A stretch of 64,000 nucleotides of DNA from Alistipes dispar (GTDB lineage Bacteria; Bacteroidota; Bacteroidia; Bacteroidales; Rikenellaceae): contig NZ_AP019736.1 in the NCBI RefSeq assembly GCF_006542685.1, forward strand, positions 1,972,001 to 2,036,000, read 5' to 3'. Shown here in pieces: positions 24,159 to 33,025 of this stretch; position 1 is the stretch's first letter, and each line of letters starts with the position of its first letter. The notes beneath the pieces are model-generated. The model was given only the letters and a program-made list of their open reading frames with translations, made no database searches and was not told where the DNA came from. The translations under genes and the position numbers were made by a program.

Positions 24159-25583
24159 ATGAATTACACGAATCTGTTTTCCTGCATGCAGGCCGAAGTG
24201 ACGCTCGTGGGGGTGATCGTCCTGCTCTTTCTGTTCGACCTGTTCGCCGGGGAGCGGGCGCGCCGCCGCTTTTCGGCCGTGGCCTGCGGCCTGCTGCTCG
24301 TGCAGTTGCTGGTCAATATCCTGCCGCACGGTGAGGGCGAGCTGTTCGGCGGCATGTTCCGTTACGAGCCGATGCACGGCATCGTCAAGAGCATCCTTAC
24401 GGTCGGCACGCTGCTGGTCTGCCTCCAGGCGGACCGCTGGCTGCGGCGCGACGATACGCGCCACAAGCAGGGGGAGTTCTACCTGCTGACGCTTTCGACG
24501 CTGCTCGGCATGTTCTTCATGATCGGCGCGGGCAATTTCCTGATGTTCTTCCTCGGGCTGGAACTGGCGTCGGTCCCGACGGCCTGTCTGGTGGCGTTCG
24601 ACAAGTACCGCGGCCATTCGGCCGAGGCCGGAGCCAAATACATCCTCTGTGCGCTGTTCGCCAGCGGATTGATGCTCTACGGCATCTCGCTCCTGTACGG
24701 CGCCGTCGGCACGCTCTATTTCGACGACGTGGCGCAGCGGCTCTCCGGTTCGCCGCTCGAGGTCATGGCGCTGGTCTTCTTCTTCGCGGGGCTGGCCTTC
24801 AAGATTTCGCTCGTGCCCTTCCATCTCTGGACGGCCGACACTTACGAGGGCGCTCCGACGGCCGTGACGGCCTACCTCTCGGTCATTTCGAAAGGTGCGG
24901 CGGCGTTCGTGCTGCTGACCGTGCTGGTGAAGGTTTTCGCCCCGATGACCGCCGTGTGGCAGACGATGCTCTACGTCGTGACGGTGCTGAGCATCACGGT
25001 GGCGAACCTTTTCGCCATCCGGCAGAGGAACCTCAAGCGGTTCCTGGCCTTCTCGTCGATCTCGCAGGCCGGATACATCATGCTCTCCGTGATCGGGGGC
25101 AGCGCCTTCGGCATGACCTCGCTCGTGTTCTACGTGCTGGTCTATCTGGCGGCGAACCTCACGGCGTTCGGCGTCATCGCCTCCGTCGAGCAGCATAGCG
25201 GCCGCGTGGGGCTGGAGGATTACAACGGGTTCTACCGGACCAATCCCCGCCTGACGCTGGCGATGACGCTGGCGCTTTTCTCGCTGGCGGGCATTCCCCC
25301 GTTCGCGGGCTTCTTCTCGAAGTTCTTCGTCTTCGCGGCGGCCTTCCGGGGCGGTTTTCATCTGCTGGTGTTCATCGCTTTGGTCAATACGGTCGTTTCG
25401 CTTTACTACTACCTGCTGGTGGTCAAGGCGATGTATATTACGCCTTCCGATGCGCCGATCGCGGCCTTCCGCAGCGACCGCGGCACGCGGATCAGTCTCG
25501 TGTGCTGTCTGGCCGGCGTGTTGCTGCTGGGCGTGGTGAGCGCGGTCTATGACGGCATCAATCTCTACGCCTACGGGCTTTGA
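24159..25583 (+). CDS. nuoN: NADH-quinone oxidoreductase subunit N
   Basis: The 474-residue antiporter-like subunit contains FLGLELASVPTACLVAF (Glu near residue 132) and PFHLWTADTYEGAPTAVTAYLSVISKGAA (region about 221-249), both diagnostic of NuoN. It closes the operon; a strong terminator follows 17 bases after the stop. No nuoE, nuoF or nuoG is found anywhere in the window. Confidence 0.95.
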   Translation: MNYTNLFSCMQAEVTLVGVIVLLFLFDLFAGERARRRFSAVACGLLLVQLLVNILPHGEGELFGGMFRYEPMHGIVKSILTVGTLLVCLQADRWLRRDDTRHKQGEFYLLTLSTLLGMFFMIGAGNFLMFFLGLELASVPTACLVAFDKYRGHSAEAGAKYILCALFASGLMLYGISLLYGAVGTLYFDDVAQRLSGSPLEVMALVFFFAGLAFKISLVPFHLWTADTYEGAPTAVTAYLSVISKGAAAFVLLTVLVKVFAPMTAVWQTMLYVVTVLSITVANLFAIRQRNLKRFLAFSSISQAGYIMLSVIGGSAFGMTSLVFYVLVYLAANLTAFGVIASVEQHSGRVGLEDYNGFYRTNPRLTLAMTLALFSLAGIPPFAGFFSKFFVFAAAFRGGFHLLVFIALVNTVVSLYYYLLVVKAMYITPSDAPIAAFRSDRGTRISLVCCLAGVLLLGVVSAVYDGINLYAYGL

Positions 25584-25600
25584 CCTGCGGGCGGATTTCG

Positions 25601-25637
25601 CGGCGGCGCGGATCGACTCCGCGCCGCCGTCGTTTTC
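25601..25637 (+). terminator. Terminator of the nuo operon
   Basis: CGGCGGCGCGGA pairs perfectly with TCCGCGCCGCCG around a five-base loop, followed by TCGTTTT. This is a strong 12-pair stem with a modest T tract. Confidence 0.8.
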
Positions 25638-25711
25638 CGGAGGGCGGCGGATCCGGACGGACGCGCCGCCGCAAATTTCGGCCTGCCGTTCGTAATTCCG
25701 GCGAATTGCCT

Positions 25712-25719
25712 TATCTTTG
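25712..25719 (+). promoter_or_regulatory. -7 element, near-leaderless promoter of the GT22-like gene
   Basis: TATCTTTG is a perfect -7 match, with eight bases before the ATG at 25728. The mRNA would have a leader of only a few bases if that ATG is used. Confidence 0.65.
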
Positions 25720-25727
25720 CACCCGCA

Positions 25728-27344
25728 ATGACGAAATCACGATTTACGGGGCGCATGGACCCCTCCCCGATTAACTCCGCCGAGCGGAGGCGCACCGGCC
25801 GGATCATGTTGGCCGGGGTGCTTTTCACGCTGCTGTTCGCCCTGCTCAGCCGGGGCTTCTACCATCCCGACGAACATTTCCAGATTCTCGAGTACGCCCG
25901 CCTGAAGCTTTTCGGCGCGGAGACGACGGATTACATGCCGTGGGAGTATCACGCCATGATGCGGCCGGGCATACAACCCTTCATCGCCTGGGCGCTGGGA
26001 CGCCTGCTGCTCGCCGCGGGACTATATACGCCTTTCGCGCTGGTGGCGCTGTTGCAGTTGCTGAGCGCGGCCCTCTCGTCGGCCGTGCTGATCGTCCTGT
26101 TCCGCACGGTGCACGGAGAGCTGGGCACGGAGTGCCGCCGGAGGTGGTTCCTGTTTACGGGTTTCTTCCTCTGGTGCATGGCCTACCTGCACGTGCATTT
26201 CACGGCGGAGCTGTTCGCGGGCAACCTGCTCGTCCTGCTCGCGGCGCTCACGCTGCGTAGCCGGCAGGCGGCCCGGGAGCGCGAGTTCCGGTGGGGGGCG
26301 GCGCTGGGTCTGGTCGCGGGGTTGACGTTCGCGGTGCGTTATCAGGCGGGCTTCGCACTGGCCGGGTACGGGATCTGGCTGCTGATCTACGACCGCCGTC
26401 GGAGGCTCTTCGCCGGAATGGTTCCGGGCGTCTGTCTCGCGCTGGCCGCGGGACTCTGCGCCGATTACTGGCTCTACGGCGAGTGGACGCTCGTGCCGCT
26501 CAACTACCTGCGCGAGAATATCCTGAACTCCCACATGGACGAATTCGGCGTGTCGCCGTGGTGGTACTACTTCACGGAGGCGTTCTCCGAAGGCGGTTAC
26601 ATCACGGGGGCTGTGCTGCTCGCGGCGACGGTGTGGTTCTTCGTCCGGCGGCCGCGGCACGTCGTGACGTGGATGCTGCTGCCGTTCCTGTTCGTGCATT
26701 TCCTGCTGGGACACAAAGAACTGCGCTTCTTTTTCCCGGCGCTCTTCTTCGCGCCTTATTTCCTCGTGCTCTTCGCCGGGGCGTTCCCGCAGCGGATTTT
26801 CGCCGGGCGGGCCTGGCGCTGGACGGTGGGTGCGGCCGCTGCGGCGAATCTCTGCGCCTGCGTCTATGCCGTCGCCACGGGACGCGAAGATATGGCCTTC
26901 CACCGCATGATGAGAGACTATTGCCGCGGCGGGTCCGCGGTCGTGGCGCTGGACGTGACCGGCGACTGGAACCTCTATTCCTACCTGCAACTGGTCAAGA
27001 AACGCTGCATGGTGGATGCCCGGTTCTACATGCCGCAGAATCTCACCCTGCGGCACACTAATTCGCCGGAGCAGCTCGAACGGACGGCACGCGAGCTGGC
27101 GGCGGCCGGCGAACGGGTCGTCGTGCTTTCGGGGGATCCGGCGCTGGCGGAGAAGTCGGCGTTGCCGCTTCGGAAACTTTGGTGGAACCCTTATCCCGGC
27201 TGGATACGCCGCTGGTTCAACTTCAACGACTGGACCCGGTTCCCGGTGCAGAACAAGAACGTCTATGAGGTGCGCCTGCCTGCCGCGGAGCGGCCGGACG
27301 GGACGGTCCGCTCCGCTCCGGAGGGTTCCGGTGCGGCCGGATAG
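25728..27344 (+). CDS. GT22-like (Alg9/GPI mannosyltransferase type) membrane glycosyltransferase
   Basis: The 538-residue protein has about ten hydrophobic helices and two motifs of the eukaryotic-type dolichol-phosphate-mannose transferases. HPDEHFQ (residues 46-52) is the luminal acidic HxDEhFQ motif, and GHKELRFFFP (His329) is the HKExRF signature. In eukaryotes the family adds mannose in GPI and N-glycan precursors; bacterial members are poorly known and would use a lipid-linked sugar on the outer face of the membrane. The last 130 residues are soluble and probably extracytoplasmic. The gene is alone between two terminators. An ATG at 25755 is an alternative start. Family call is good; donor and acceptor are unknown. 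Confidence 0.78.
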   Translation: MTKSRFTGRMDPSPINSAERRRTGRIMLAGVLFTLLFALLSRGFYHPDEHFQILEYARLKLFGAETTDYMPWEYHAMMRPGIQPFIAWALGRLLLAAGLYTPFALVALLQLLSAALSSAVLIVLFRTVHGELGTECRRRWFLFTGFFLWCMAYLHVHFTAELFAGNLLVLLAALTLRSRQAAREREFRWGAALGLVAGLTFAVRYQAGFALAGYGIWLLIYDRRRRLFAGMVPGVCLALAAGLCADYWLYGEWTLVPLNYLRENILNSHMDEFGVSPWWYYFTEAFSEGGYITGAVLLAATVWFFVRRPRHVVTWMLLPFLFVHFLLGHKELRFFFPALFFAPYFLVLFAGAFPQRIFAGRAWRWTVGAAAAANLCACVYAVATGREDMAFHRMMRDYCRGGSAVVALDVTGDWNLYSYLQLVKKRCMVDARFYMPQNLTLRHTNSPEQLERTARELAAAGERVVVLSGDPALAEKSALPLRKLWWNPYPGWIRRWFNFNDWTRFPVQNKNVYEVRLPAAERPDGTVRSAPEGSGAAG

Positions 27345-27371
27345 TCCGGAAACGGTCCGGACCGAAACGGA

Positions 27372-27418
27372 TTCACCCCTGCTGCGAACCGGATCGCGGC
27401 AGGGGTGAAGCGTTTTTT
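27372..27418 (+). terminator. Rho-independent terminator
   Basis: TTCACCCCTGC pairs with GCAGGGGTGAA across a 16-base loop, followed by GCGTTTTTT. It ends the GT22-like transcript and may also stop the convergent peptidase transcript. Confidence 0.85.
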
Positions 27419-27449
27419 ACGGAGACGGAACGAGCGACGCACCGGAAGG

Positions 27450-29585
27450 TTACAGGTGCTCCAGCGTGTAGTCGATCATCTTCTGCCGGACGTTCCGCGT
27501 GTCGTCGGGCATCATCGAGTGGTTCTGGTCCGGATAGACCATCATGTCGTACTGCTTGCCGGCACGGTTGAGTGCGCGGGCCATCTCGACGGTGTTCTGG
27601 AAATGCACGTTGTCGTCGGCCGTGCCGTGGATGAGCAGCAGGCGGGTCTTCGTGTCGTCGAGCATCCGGGCGAAGTTGATCGGCGAGTTGTCGTCGTAGC
27701 CTGCGGCGTTGTACTGCGGCAGGTTGTTGTAGATTTCGGTGTAGATCGTGTCGTAGTAGCGCCACGAGGTGACGGGGGCCACGGCGATGGCCATCCTGAA
27801 CAGCCCGTGCCCTTTCAGGGCGCAGCTCGCGGCCATGAATCCGCCGTAGGACCATCCGTAGATGCCGATGCGTGCGGGGTCCACCCACGGCTGCGAAGCC
27901 ATGTAGCGGGCCGTCGAGAGCTGGTCCTCGACCTCCAGCGCCCCGAGGCGTCCGTAAGTCTGCTTCTTGAACCGCTCGCCCCGGAAACCCGTGCCGCGGC
28001 CGTCGGCGCATACCACGATGTAGCCCTTGTCGGCGAGCGCGTCCTCCCAGTCGAGCGACCAGCGGTCGGCGACCTGCTGCGACCCGGGGCCCGAATACTG
28101 CGTCAGCAGCACGGGGTAGCGTTTCGAGGGGTCGAAGCCGCGCGGTTTGACGATGTAGGCGTTGAGCGTGTCGCCGCGTTCGGTCGTGAAGGTGAAGAAC
28201 TCCTTCACGGGACGTCCCGAGGCGGCCAGCTCCTCGCGCAGCCTGCGGCTGTCGCAGAGCGTGCGGACCGTATTGCCCTCGGCGTCGCACACCTCCACGC
28301 GGTTGGGCGTCGAGGCGTTCGAGAAGGTCGAGATGCAGTATTTCATACCCCGGCTCGGTGCGATCGAGTAGTAGCCTTCGCCCTGCGTGAGGCGGCGCTT
28401 GTCCTTGCCGTCGAGCCGCACGCTGTAGAGGTTGCGGCGCAGGGGCGAGGTCTCGGTGGAGAGATACCACACCCGTTTGCCGTCCGTGCCGACCACGGCG
28501 GTCACCTCCCACGCCCCTTTGGTCACCTGCGCGAGGAAACCCCGGCGGATGCTGTAAAGGTAGAGGTGCATGTAGCCCGTGTGGCTCTCCTGCCGCACGA
28601 GAAAGCGGTCCTTGTCCACGAAGGTCACCGTGCCGTCGTCCACGCGCTCGACATACTGCTGCGCGCGCTCCTCGTAGATGACGCGCTGGCCGCCGTGAGG
28701 CTCGCACAGCACCATTTCGAAGGTGTTCTGGCGGCGGTTGAGGCGGTAGAACCACAGCCGTCCGTCGGGCGTGTAGCCGATGCGGGGAATGTATTGGTCG
28801 GTCTCTCCGCCCGTGTCGATGCGGTGTTTCCTGCCCGTCGCGAGGTCGGCGACCCAGAGCTGGACGGCGGAGTTCTTCTCCCCGGCCTTGGGGTATTTGA
28901 ACGAGTAGGCCTCGTTGTAGAGCTTGCCGTCGAAGCGCATCATCTCCATCAGCGGCACTTCCGATTCGTCGAAGCGCAGGAAGGCCAGCTGCCCTCCGTC
29001 GGGCGAGAAGGCGTAGGCGCGCGTCGTGCCGAACTCCTCCTCGTAGACCCAGTCCGTCGTGCCGTTGATGACTGCGTTCCACGCCCCGTCGTCGGTGATG
29101 CGTCGCGTTTTGCCCGTAGCGATGTCCCAGACGTAGAGGTCGTTGCGGTCGGAGTAGGCGATCTTCCGCCCGTCGGGCGAAAAGGAGGCGTCGCGCGGCG
29201 CTTCGGCCTCCTGAAGAACCGGCCGTATGCGGCCGTCGGCGAGCAGGTGGTACTGCGTCGTGTAGGAGTGGCGGTAGATCGGCGTGCGGCCCGAGGCGAT
29301 CAGGATCATCCGCTCGTCGGGCGAGAAGGCGTAGTCGGAAATCGCGAGGTTCGGCGCGGGCGAGGGGAGCAGCGATACGCCTTCGGAGGCCGTGGCGTAG
29401 GCATAGCGCCGGATGTCGTTGTTCTCGAGCGTGGTGTAGTGTTCGCCGTCGGCCATCGAGCGGATGCCCTGCACGCGCTCGTTCATCGCCTGAAGACGTG
29501 CGATTTCGTCGTATTCGCCCCGGGCGGAGAGCGAGCCGGCGCTGAGGGCCGCGAGGGCCAGAAGGGTGAGAGTCTTGTTGTTCAA
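27450..29585 (-). CDS. Dipeptidyl peptidase IV family serine peptidase (S9B)
   Basis: The 711-residue protein has a signal peptide (hydrophobic LTLLALAALSAGSLSA) and an N-terminal eight-bladed propeller. That propeller contains DWVYEEEFG, the Glu-Glu pair that binds the substrate N-terminus. The C-terminal alpha/beta-hydrolase has GWSYGG (Ser579), an Asp in HGTADDNVHF and a His in DQNHSM. It would remove dipeptides, usually Xaa-Pro, from peptides in the periplasm. No ATG gives this signal peptide. I placed the start at the TTG at 29585, which lies 7 bases after a -7-like element; another TTG (29612) would place that element inside the gene. It is last in a three-gene minus-strand set. Confidence 0.88.
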   Translation of the reverse strand: MNNKTLTLLALAALSAGSLSARGEYDEIARLQAMNERVQGIRSMADGEHYTTLENNDIRRYAYATASEGVSLLPSPAPNLAISDYAFSPDERMILIASGRTPIYRHSYTTQYHLLADGRIRPVLQEAEAPRDASFSPDGRKIAYSDRNDLYVWDIATGKTRRITDDGAWNAVINGTTDWVYEEEFGTTRAYAFSPDGGQLAFLRFDESEVPLMEMMRFDGKLYNEAYSFKYPKAGEKNSAVQLWVADLATGRKHRIDTGGETDQYIPRIGYTPDGRLWFYRLNRRQNTFEMVLCEPHGGQRVIYEERAQQYVERVDDGTVTFVDKDRFLVRQESHTGYMHLYLYSIRRGFLAQVTKGAWEVTAVVGTDGKRVWYLSTETSPLRRNLYSVRLDGKDKRRLTQGEGYYSIAPSRGMKYCISTFSNASTPNRVEVCDAEGNTVRTLCDSRRLREELAASGRPVKEFFTFTTERGDTLNAYIVKPRGFDPSKRYPVLLTQYSGPGSQQVADRWSLDWEDALADKGYIVVCADGRGTGFRGERFKKQTYGRLGALEVEDQLSTARYMASQPWVDPARIGIYGWSYGGFMAASCALKGHGLFRMAIAVAPVTSWRYYDTIYTEIYNNLPQYNAAGYDDNSPINFARMLDDTKTRLLLIHGTADDNVHFQNTVEMARALNRAGKQYDMMVYPDQNHSMMPDDTRNVRQKMIDYTLEHL

Positions 29586-29592
29586 AGCGGAT

Positions 29593-29600
29593 GAAAGATA
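29593..29600 (-). promoter_or_regulatory. Possible internal -7 element before the peptidase gene
   Basis: The minus strand reads TATCTTTC, one mismatch from consensus, in the 23-base gap before the proposed TTG start. It would give the peptidase its own near-leaderless transcript. Confidence 0.35.
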
Positions 29601-29608
29601 AGGTTGTG

Positions 29609-30295
29609 TCAAATGTCCTCGACGTCGAAATCGTAGCCGAGGCGTTTGCCCGTCACGAATTTCGAGTTGTCCATCTTGGTGTTGAACTGGTCCACCGTGA
29701 CGCGCTTGTTACCCTCGTAGGGGGGCATCAGCAGGTCGAATTCGAGCGAGAAGGCGATGGCCGATTCGAGTACCGGGATCAGCGCTTCGCGGTCGATCTC
29801 GTCGCGTCCGAAATCCATGGCTCGCAGCGAGGTCTGCCGTTTGCCCTCGACGAAGTAGCGGCGCTCGCGGTTGATGAAGATGCGCCCGATGAGGTAGCCT
29901 TCGTCGGCGTTGCGGTTGAACTTGAACGAGTCGGAGAGGAAGTTGTAGATGTTGATGACGCCGCAGTAGGAATTTTCGCGGTCGGCCTGCACGTAGGGCG
30001 TCTGCCAGACGAGGTGGTTGGCGTCGAACTCGAAGACGTCGGTGTGCATCTGGAAGATCAGCAGGTCGTTGGCCACCTGCAACTGGGCCTCGAACTTGCC
30101 GCGGTCGCGGTATTCGATCCGCACGCGGCGGTCGAGTTTGCCGTCCAATTCGTCGTCCATCTCCGAGGCCATTTCCAGCAGGGTGTCCTTCAGCAGGTTG
30201 AATGCCCAGAAGGTGTTGTCGAAGACCTTTTGCTTGAGGGTCGATTTGCGGACGATCGTATCGAGGATCCGTCGCCGCAGGGGGATTGTTTCCAT
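29609..30295 (-). CDS. Conserved hypothetical protein
   Basis: A 228-residue soluble protein without signal peptide or membrane segment. It is rich in charged and aromatic residues, with stretches such as FEFDANHLVWQTPYVQ and GRIFINRERRYFVEGK that suggest alternating beta strands. I do not recognise a family with a known function, although the even composition and clean operon spacing (24 bases after the glucosaminidase gene, 23 before the peptidase) show a real gene. A role in envelope metabolism is only suggested by its neighbours. Confidence 0.7.
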   Translation of the reverse strand: METIPLRRRILDTIVRKSTLKQKVFDNTFWAFNLLKDTLLEMASEMDDELDGKLDRRVRIEYRDRGKFEAQLQVANDLLIFQMHTDVFEFDANHLVWQTPYVQADRENSYCGVINIYNFLSDSFKFNRNADEGYLIGRIFINRERRYFVEGKRQTSLRAMDFGRDEIDREALIPVLESAIAFSLEFDLLMPPYEGNKRVTVDQFNTKMDNSKFVTGKRLGYDFDVEDI

Positions 30296-30319
30296 TTTTC
30301 GGTTAGAACGTATGTGTGT

Positions 30320-31324
30320 TTACTTGATGCGTATCTGCCGGTTTTTTTCGAGCTTCTCGCCCCGCTTGAGGCGGTTGAGCTTCTCGACCGAACGCGTGCG
30401 GATGCCGTAGGACTGTCCTATGGAGTAGGCCGTCTCGCCGTCGCGGCAGATGTGGTGCTGGGCGTTGCCCTCCCAGCGCTTCTTCTTGCGCTCGATGTAA
30501 ACCGTCTCGCCCGGCAGGGGCTGCGCCTTCTTGTCCTTCAGGTCGTTGAAGCGGCGCAGGTTGCGCGGCGAGATGCGGAACTTGCGGCCGATGTTCTCGA
30601 ACGTGTCGTCCGCCTTGGCCAGCACGTAGTGCACGCCGTTGGTCGCATAGACGTTGTAGCCCTCGTGGGCGTTGATCGTCACGCGGTAGTTGTCCGGATC
30701 CACGGCCGACGTTTCGGCGGGACGCTCCAGGCTGCTCTGCGACGAGAACCACTCCTCGGGGTCGCGCGAAAGTCCGTACCGCTGGGCGTAGAGCCTCTCG
30801 CCGTCGGGCCGGTCGAGCAGGTAGAGCTGGCTCTCCTCGATGATCCGCACGAGCCGCTGCGCGTAGTCGGGGGCCGTGGCGTACCCCGCGGCCTTCAGTC
30901 CGCGCGCCCAACTGCGGTAATCGTCCGAGGCGTAGGCGAAGAGCGAGTCGTAGCGGGGCTGCGAGTCGAGAAATTCGGCGTGGTCGAAGTAGGAGGCTTC
31001 GACCGAAGGGTAGGCGCGGAAGCACTCCCCTTTGGCGTCGTCGTCGTGATAGACCTTTCCGCCCCGCCAGTTGCTCTTGCACTTGATGCCGAAGTGGTTG
31101 TTCGAGCGGAGCGACAGCAGGCTGTTGCCGCAGTCCGATTCGAGAATGCCCTGGGCCATGGTGATGCTCGCCGGGATGCCGTAGCGTTCCATCTGCTCCA
31201 CGGCGATATGTTTGTAGCGGTCGATGTACTCTTCGCGCGTCTGGCGCACCTGCGCCCGCAGCAGACCGGGCAGGCAGAAGAGCAGGATTCCCGCGAGGAA
31301 TATTGCTTTTCTGGAAATATTCAT
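30320..31324 (-). CDS. Exported glucosaminidase (FlgJ-like) with LysM-like repeats
   Basis: The 334-residue protein has a signal peptide (about residues 1-24, ending LLRAQ). It carries a GH73-type N-acetylglucosaminidase domain with ITMAQGILESDCGNS (catalytic Glu near residue 62) and the SNNHFGIKC motif. Two C-terminal LysM-like segments follow, YVLAKADDTFENIGRKFRIS and HHICRDGETAYSIGQSYGIR. It would cut peptidoglycan glycan strands and bind the wall through LysM. It begins the minus-strand set with the hypothetical protein and the peptidase. Confidence 0.88.
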   Translation of the reverse strand: MNISRKAIFLAGILLFCLPGLLRAQVRQTREEYIDRYKHIAVEQMERYGIPASITMAQGILESDCGNSLLSLRSNNHFGIKCKSNWRGGKVYHDDDAKGECFRAYPSVEASYFDHAEFLDSQPRYDSLFAYASDDYRSWARGLKAAGYATAPDYAQRLVRIIEESQLYLLDRPDGERLYAQRYGLSRDPEEWFSSQSSLERPAETSAVDPDNYRVTINAHEGYNVYATNGVHYVLAKADDTFENIGRKFRISPRNLRRFNDLKDKKAQPLPGETVYIERKKKRWEGNAQHHICRDGETAYSIGQSYGIRTRSVEKLNRLKRGEKLEKNRQIRIK

Positions 31325-31332
31325 TAACTTTG
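31325..31332 (+). promoter_or_regulatory. Candidate -7 element of the DUF4254 operon
   Basis: TAACTTTG is a perfect consensus match, 68 bases before the ATG at 31401. It overlaps the leader of the divergent glucosaminidase gene. Confidence 0.45.
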
Positions 31333-31347
31333 TTTAATCTTTTCGGA

Positions 31348-31355
31348 CAAAGATA
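31348..31355 (-). promoter_or_regulatory. -7 element of the glucosaminidase gene
   Basis: The minus strand reads TATCTTTG, 23 bases before the ATG at 31324. Confidence 0.65.
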
Positions 31356-31400
31356 GGATTTTCCGCTGAAAATAGCAACATAAAATAAAGACTGCGAACC

Positions 31401-32000
31401 ATGTTTACCGAAAACGCCAACCGGATTTTCGACCGGGCCATCGGGGAGTACCACCGCTGGGACGACGTGGACCGTCCGATCGAGAATCCCTTCGAGCAGG
31501 GTACGATCGACCGTCTGCTTTACCACAAGAACTGGATAGACACGGTGCAGTGGCATCTCGAGGACATCATCCGCGACCCGCAGATCGACCCTGCGACGGC
31601 GCTCGGGATCAAGCGCCGCATCGACCGCTCGAATCAGGAGCGGACGGATATGGTCGAGTATATCGACTCCTACCTGATGGACAAATACCGGGACGTCCGT
31701 CCCGCGGCCGATGCGCGGCTCAACACCGAGACGCCCGCCTGGGCCATCGACCGGCTGTCGATCCTGGCGCTGAAGATCTACCACATGGAGCGCGAGACGG
31801 AGCGCGGGGACGACGCCCACCGCGACGCCTGCCGCCGGAAGCTGGCCGTGCTGCTCGAACAGCGGGCGGACCTGTCGCGGGCCATCGAGGAGCTGATCGA
31901 GGACATCGAGGCGGGCCGCAAGTACATGAAGACCTACAAACAGATGAAAATGTATAACGACCCGGCATTGAATCCAGTGCTCTATGCCCGGAAAAAATAG
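31401..32000 (+). CDS. DUF4254 domain protein
   Basis: A 199-residue, highly helical and charged protein with no signal peptide. The pattern HRWDDVDRPIENPF followed by LLYHKNWIDTVQWHLEDIIRDP near the N-terminus is typical of DUF4254, found in Bacteroidetes next to glycosyltransferases. Its 3' end overlaps the GT9 gene by 17 bases, so the two are probably translationally coupled, which suggests a role in envelope glycan assembly. Biochemical function is unknown. Confidence 0.8.
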   Translation: MFTENANRIFDRAIGEYHRWDDVDRPIENPFEQGTIDRLLYHKNWIDTVQWHLEDIIRDPQIDPATALGIKRRIDRSNQERTDMVEYIDSYLMDKYRDVRPAADARLNTETPAWAIDRLSILALKIYHMERETERGDDAHRDACRRKLAVLLEQRADLSRAIEELIEDIEAGRKYMKTYKQMKMYNDPALNPVLYARKK

Positions 32001-33012
32001 ACAAACGCCGCCCCGTCACCTGCTGGTGTTCCGAACTTCGGCGATGGGCGACGTGGCGATGCTGGCGCATGCCGTCCGGGCGCTGAAGTCGGCTTATCCC
32101 GCGTTGCGGGTCACGGTGGCCACGCAGGCGATCTTCCGTCCCTTTTTCGCCGGACTGGAGGTCGGATTCCTGACCGTGGCCGTCAAGGGGCCCCACCACT
32201 CCCTCTACGGCATGTGGCGGCTGGCCGCCGCGGCCAAGCGGCTGGGGGTGGACGCCGTGGCCGACGTGCACGGCACGCTGCGGTCGAAGACCTTCGGGCT
32301 GGCGATGCGGCTGCGGGGCGTCCGCGTGGCGGACATCCGGAAGGGCCGCGACGAGAAACGCGAGTTCATCCGCTGCGGAGGCCGCGGCGCCGAACCCGTG
32401 CGTCACACCGTACTGCGCTATTGCGACGTCTTCCGGCAGCTCGGATTCGAATTCGCCGATCCCGGGCCGGCGGCGCCCGCCGTGCGGCCCAATCCGTTCG
32501 GTCCCAAACAGGGCGTCTGGGTCGGATTCGCCCCCTTCTCGGCCCAGCAGGGCAAGACCTATCCCGAAGCTCCTGCGCGCGAGGTCGTGCGGCTGCTGGC
32601 CGGACGCTACGACCGGGTTTTCGTACATGGCGGCGGGGGCGTCGAGGCGGGATTCGCCCAGGAGATGGAACGCATGTATCCCAATGTGACGGCCGTGTAC
32701 GGCAAGGTGCGTCTGGCGGGGGAGATGGACCTCATTTCGCATCTGGACTGCGTGGTGTCGATGGATTCGCTGGTCATGCACCTCGCCTCGCTCGTGGCCA
32801 CGCCCGTGGTTTCGGTGTGGGGGGCCACCCATCCCGGGCTGGGATTCCTGGGCTACGGCTGCTCCGCGGAGCACGCCGTGCAGGCCGACATGGCATGCCG
32901 CCCCTGTTCGGTCTTCGGCAACCGTCCGTGCCGGTACGGCGATTTCAGGTGTATCGCCTCGGTGGCGCCCGAACGGATCGTGGACGAGGTCGCACGGCTG
33001 CTCGGCCGGTAA
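31984..33012 (+). CDS. Glycosyltransferase family 9 (heptosyltransferase-like)
   Basis: The 342-residue protein begins HLLVFRTSAMGDVAMLAHAVRALK (region about residues 11-34), the GT9/WaaF-type N-terminal fold with the conserved GD. It has FAPFSAQQGKTYP and LDCVVSMDSLVMHLASLVATPVVSVWG (about 254-280), the nucleotide-sugar-binding region of the family. It is probably a soluble or peripheral enzyme adding a heptose-like or other sugar to lipopolysaccharide. It overlaps the DUF4254 gene upstream and lies 13 bases before the uracil-DNA glycosylase gene. Confidence 0.88.
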   Translation: MPGKNRQTPPRHLLVFRTSAMGDVAMLAHAVRALKSAYPALRVTVATQAIFRPFFAGLEVGFLTVAVKGPHHSLYGMWRLAAAAKRLGVDAVADVHGTLRSKTFGLAMRLRGVRVADIRKGRDEKREFIRCGGRGAEPVRHTVLRYCDVFRQLGFEFADPGPAAPAVRPNPFGPKQGVWVGFAPFSAQQGKTYPEAPAREVVRLLAGRYDRVFVHGGGGVEAGFAQEMERMYPNVTAVYGKVRLAGEMDLISHLDCVVSMDSLVMHLASLVATPVVSVWGATHPGLGFLGYGCSAEHAVQADMACRPCSVFGNRPCRYGDFRCIASVAPERIVDEVARLLGR

Positions 33013-33025
33013 AGGAACGAATGCC

